From Oceanibaculum pacificum (GTDB lineage Bacteria; Pseudomonadota; Alphaproteobacteria; Oceanibaculales; Oceanibaculaceae), in NCBI RefSeq assembly GCF_001618175.1, contig NZ_LPXN01000090.1, positions 1 to 49,387 of the forward strand: a DNA stretch of 49,387 bases. Direction: 5' to 3'. A model generated the notes under the pieces. That model saw nothing but the letters and a program-made list of their open reading frames with translations. It was not told the DNA's origin and did no database searches. Shown here in pieces: positions 47,108 through 49,387 of this stretch (its first letter is position 1; each line of letters starts with the position of its first letter). Position numbers and translations under genes: made by a program.

Positions 47108-48559
47108 ATGGATATCGCATTCTGGTCGGCGAAGAAGCAGGCCGCCGCCATCGCCAAGGGCAAGATCGGCTGCCTGGAACTGCTGGACCATTATCTGGCG
47201 CGCGTCGAGACGCACAATCCCGGCCTGAACGCGGTGGTGTTCAAGGATGCCGACGCCGCCCGCAAGCGCGCCAAGGCGGCCGACAAGATGCGCGCCAAGG
47301 GCGATATCTGGGGCCCGCTGCACGGCGTGCCGATGACGATCAAGGAATCCTTCGACATTGTCGGCATGCCGACCACCTGGGGCCTGCCGGAGCTGAAGGA
47401 TAATTATCCGCGGAAGAATGCGCTGGCGGTCGACCGGCTGAACGCCGCCGGCGTCACACTGTACGGCAAGACCAACGTGCCGCTGATGCTGTCGGACTGG
47501 CAGAGCTTCAACGCGGTCTATGGCACCACCAACAATCCGTGGGATTTGACGCGCGGGCCGGGCGGCTCCTCCGGCGGCTCGGCGGCGGCGCTGGCGGCCG
47601 GCCTGTCGGGCATCGAGGCGGGCAGCGACATTGGCGCGTCGATCCGCAACCCGGCGCATTATTGCGGCGTCTACGGCCATAAGCCGACCTACGGCATCTG
47701 CCCGCCGCGCGGCCAGGCGCTGCCCGGGCGCGTCTCGGCCAGCGATATTTCCGTCATCGGGCCGATGGCGCGCAGCGCCGACGACCTCGCCATCGCGCTG
47801 GATGCGATGGCCGGGCCGGACGAGATCGACGCCATGGGCCTGCGCCTGAAGCTGCCGAAGCCGGCGAAGAAGAAGCTGAAGGACTACAAGGTCGGCCTGA
47901 TGCTGACCGACCCGAATGCCGAGGTCGATAAATCGGTGCAGGATCTGCTGCTCGCCCTGGCCGACTTCCTGCGCCAGGAAGGGGCCACGGTGGACGAGAC
48001 GGCGCGGCCGGACATCGATACGGACGAGGCGATGCGCGTCTATATCAACCTGCTGCGCAGCGCCACCTCCGGCCGGCAGACGGCCGAGCAATTCGCCGAG
48101 AACCAGGCCCTGGCGGCCAAGCTGGACCCGAAGGACGATGGCTATGGCGCCCGCATGCTGCGCGCCATGACCATGCCGCACAAGGATTGGCTGGCGGTGA
48201 ACGAGCGGCGCTACCAGATGCGGCTGAAATGGGTCGAGTTCTTCCACGATTACGATTTGCTGCTGTGCCCGACCGCCACCACCGCCGCCTTCAAGCACAA
48301 TCAGAAGGGCGAGCGTTACGAACGCATGATCAAGGTGAACGGCAAGAACCAGCCGACCACCGACCAGCTGTTCTGGGCCGGCTATTCCGGCGTGTTCCAC
48401 CTGCCCTCCACCGTCGCCCCCATCGGGCTGACCAAGGAGGGGCTACCGGTCGGGGTGCAGATCGTCGGGCCGCATTATGGCGACCGCACCTGCATCGCCT
48501 TCGCCGGCATGATCGAGCAGGGCTATTACCGCTTCGTCCCGCCGCCCGCCTATGCCTGA
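47108..48559 (+). CDS. Amidase signature family hydrolase
   Basis: 483 residues. The Ser-cisSer-Lys triad is clear: K79 in VPMTIKES, cis-Ser S154 in GPGGSSGGS, and nucleophile S178 in GSDIGASIR, with the usual 24-residue spacing. YCGVYGHKPTYG follows, as in the amidase/FAAH family. No GatB/GatC is nearby and the insert region differs from GatA, so this is a stand-alone amidase. The substrate is unknown. GGGAGAA precedes the ATG. Its final 117 nt overlap the endonuclease III-like gene on the other strand. Confidence 0.9.
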   Translation: MDIAFWSAKKQAAAIAKGKIGCLELLDHYLARVETHNPGLNAVVFKDADAARKRAKAADKMRAKGDIWGPLHGVPMTIKESFDIVGMPTTWGLPELKDNYPRKNALAVDRLNAAGVTLYGKTNVPLMLSDWQSFNAVYGTTNNPWDLTRGPGGSSGGSAAALAAGLSGIEAGSDIGASIRNPAHYCGVYGHKPTYGICPPRGQALPGRVSASDISVIGPMARSADDLAIALDAMAGPDEIDAMGLRLKLPKPAKKKLKDYKVGLMLTDPNAEVDKSVQDLLLALADFLRQEGATVDETARPDIDTDEAMRVYINLLRSATSGRQTAEQFAENQALAAKLDPKDDGYGARMLRAMTMPHKDWLAVNERRYQMRLKWVEFFHDYDLLLCPTATTAAFKHNQKGERYERMIKVNGKNQPTTDQLFWAGYSGVFHLPSTVAPIGLTKEGLPVGVQIVGPHYGDRTCIAFAGMIEQGYYRFVPPPAYA

Positions 48560-49240
48560 GGCGTAGGCGCAGATATCGCGCAGCGGGCAGGCGGGGCAAT
48601 CCGGGCGGATCAGCCGGCAGAGCTGCTGGCCGTGGCCCTTCATCAACGTGTGGTGGCGTTCCAGCGCGGCGGAATCCCAATCCTCGGGCGTCAGCCGTTC
48701 CAGGCGGGGATAAGCGCCCTCCAGCGTCGTCGTGCGCCGCACCAGGCCCAGGCGGCGCAGCACGCGCAGGTGATGGCTGTCGATCACGAGGGCGCGGCGG
48801 TCCAGCGTGCTGAAATTCAGCACCGCCGCCGCGACTTTCGGCCCGACGCCCGGCAGCCGCGTCAGCCAGCCCATCGCCGCTTCCACCGGCCAGTCGGCCA
48901 GGAAGGCGAGATCGAGCCGGCCCCGCAGCCGCGCGATCTGCTGCAGCGCCAGCGGCAGGCGATACGCCTTGTCCTCGGCGAAGCTCAGCGGCTCCAGCAG
49001 GCCGAACAGATCGGCCGGATTGGCCGCCGCCACCGCCTCCCAGCTTCCATAGGCGGCGAACAGCTTTTCGAACACAGCCATCGACTGCTCGCCCTTGCTG
49101 CGCGTGCCGATGAAGGACAGCACAAGCTGTGCTACCGGCGGCAGCCTCAACCGCTCCTCCGGCACCCCGTAATGCCCCGCGAGCCGGCGATGCACGACCT
49201 CCAGCGACGATTCGCACGAAAGGGGAAGGGAAAGTTGCAT
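48443..49240 (-). CDS. Endonuclease III-like DNA glycosylase (iron-sulfur)
   Basis: 265 residues. A helix-hairpin-helix has LPGVGPKVAAAVLNF (129-143) with K135, the base-flipping lysine of bifunctional glycosylases. D154 in LVIDSHHLRV is the conserved aspartate. The [4Fe-4S] cluster ligands are C208, C215, C218 and C224 (C-x6-C-x2-C-x5-C). About 40 extra residues follow the cluster and are read antisense through the amidase 3' end. I chose the ATG at 49240, although GGAGG is only 1 nt upstream; a TTG 12 codons earlier (49276) is also possible. Base specificity is unknown. Confidence 0.88.
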   Translation of the reverse strand: MQLSLPLSCESSLEVVHRRLAGHYGVPEERLRLPPVAQLVLSFIGTRSKGEQSMAVFEKLFAAYGSWEAVAAANPADLFGLLEPLSFAEDKAYRLPLALQQIARLRGRLDLAFLADWPVEAAMGWLTRLPGVGPKVAAAVLNFSTLDRRALVIDSHHLRVLRRLGLVRRTTTLEGAYPRLERLTPEDWDSAALERHHTLMKGHGQQLCRLIRPDCPACPLRDICAYASGIGGRRDEAVIALLDHAGEGDAGAVAIMRPDDLHPDR

Positions 49241-49304
49241 GCCTCCGATATTGAGAACAAAAACGGAACAATGCAAGTGGCATTTATGTCTCTCGCCCCG
49301 CAGC

Positions 49305-49332
49305 TTCCCTCGCCCCGGCAGGGGAGAGGGAA
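49305..49332. repeat. Palindromic intergenic repeat, copy 1
   Basis: A 28-bp imperfect palindrome (arms TTCCCTCGCCCC and GGGGAGAGGGAA). The second copy follows at a 56-bp period, and an inverted, diverged copy lies at the window start. Confidence 0.7.
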
Positions 49333-49360
49333 GCGGAGACTTGGGCTGGCGCCCGTACCT

Positions 49361-49387
49361 TTCCCTCGCCCCGGCAGGGGAGAGGGA
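49361..49387. repeat. Palindromic intergenic repeat, copy 2 (runs to window edge)
   Basis: Identical to copy 1 over its 27 visible bases. The array may continue beyond the window. Confidence 0.7.

Noticed and set aside
47108-48559. GatA subunit of the Glu-tRNA amidotransferase
   Set aside because: No gatB or gatC nearby, and the sequence resembles stand-alone amidases.

Overview
The window is high-GC (roughly two thirds G+C by eye), densely coded bacterial chromosome. Gene content and order point to an alphaproteobacterium, most likely a Rhodospirillales relative. The main clues are an xseB-ispA-dxs-tlyA run, a DUF2066/CDP-alcohol phosphotransferase/PerM/HdaA run that leads into ppk-ppx and lies divergent from purMN, a dnaJ-like/fabI/aroC run divergent from pdxH, a DivJ/PleC-type histidine kinase, a CtrA-like box, and many short GIGHNGGP-type or pentapeptide proteins. 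The order-level placement is inference. I saw no rRNA, tRNA, CRISPR array, transposase, prophage or plasmid function.

Layout. 1-2.5 kb: leucine dehydrogenase facing a FemAB-like acyltransferase. 2.5-7.3 kb: the least ordinary part. Two full-length paralogous pentapeptide-repeat proteins flank a small unrecognised gene and a soluble PAS histidine kinase. A consensus CtrA box precedes the first pentapeptide gene. 7.6-11.5 kb: isoprenoid operon xseB-ispA-dxs-tlyA with a good sigma70-like promoter. 11.5-13.4 kb: a FliL-like secreted protein, a class V aminotransferase and an unlisted-size (39 aa) membrane protein. 13.4-21.6 kb, minus strand: DUF2066 protein, CDP-alcohol phosphotransferase, PerM-type transporter, HdaA, an atypical SDR, polyphosphate kinase and exopolyphosphatase. 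21.7-23.5 kb: purMN. 23.5-24.7 kb: an SDR and a HIT protein. 25-29.5 kb: a complete MacA-MacB-NodT tripartite efflux operon.

29.5-34.8 kb, minus strand: 17-kDa-antigen-like lipoprotein, DnaJ-like chaperone, fabI, aroC, sppA. 35-39.4 kb, plus strand: pdxH, FieF-like cation efflux, an APH-like/P-loop kinase fusion, and a LivH-type permease carrying an unusual lipoprotein-like N-terminus. A 13-bp minisatellite follows (39382-39482). 39.5-42.1 kb: ligase-associated exonuclease and ATP-dependent DNA ligase. 42.1-43.7 kb: a 100-bp inverted-repeat element and a long leader before an AzgA-type purine permease. 43.7-47 kb, minus strand: a GIGHNGGP protein, an HPt-REC-REC-GGDEF diguanylate cyclase, and an isolated rutC-rutD pair. 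47.1-49.2 kb: an amidase overlapping tail-to-tail with an endonuclease III-like glycosylase. The same palindromic intergenic repeat family occurs at both ends of the window.

Most of the window is core metabolism, envelope and DNA repair. The strongest candidates for something undescribed are the pentapeptide/histidine-kinase cluster and the lipoprotein-permease fusion followed by the minisatellite. Function in both cases is inference; no search was run.
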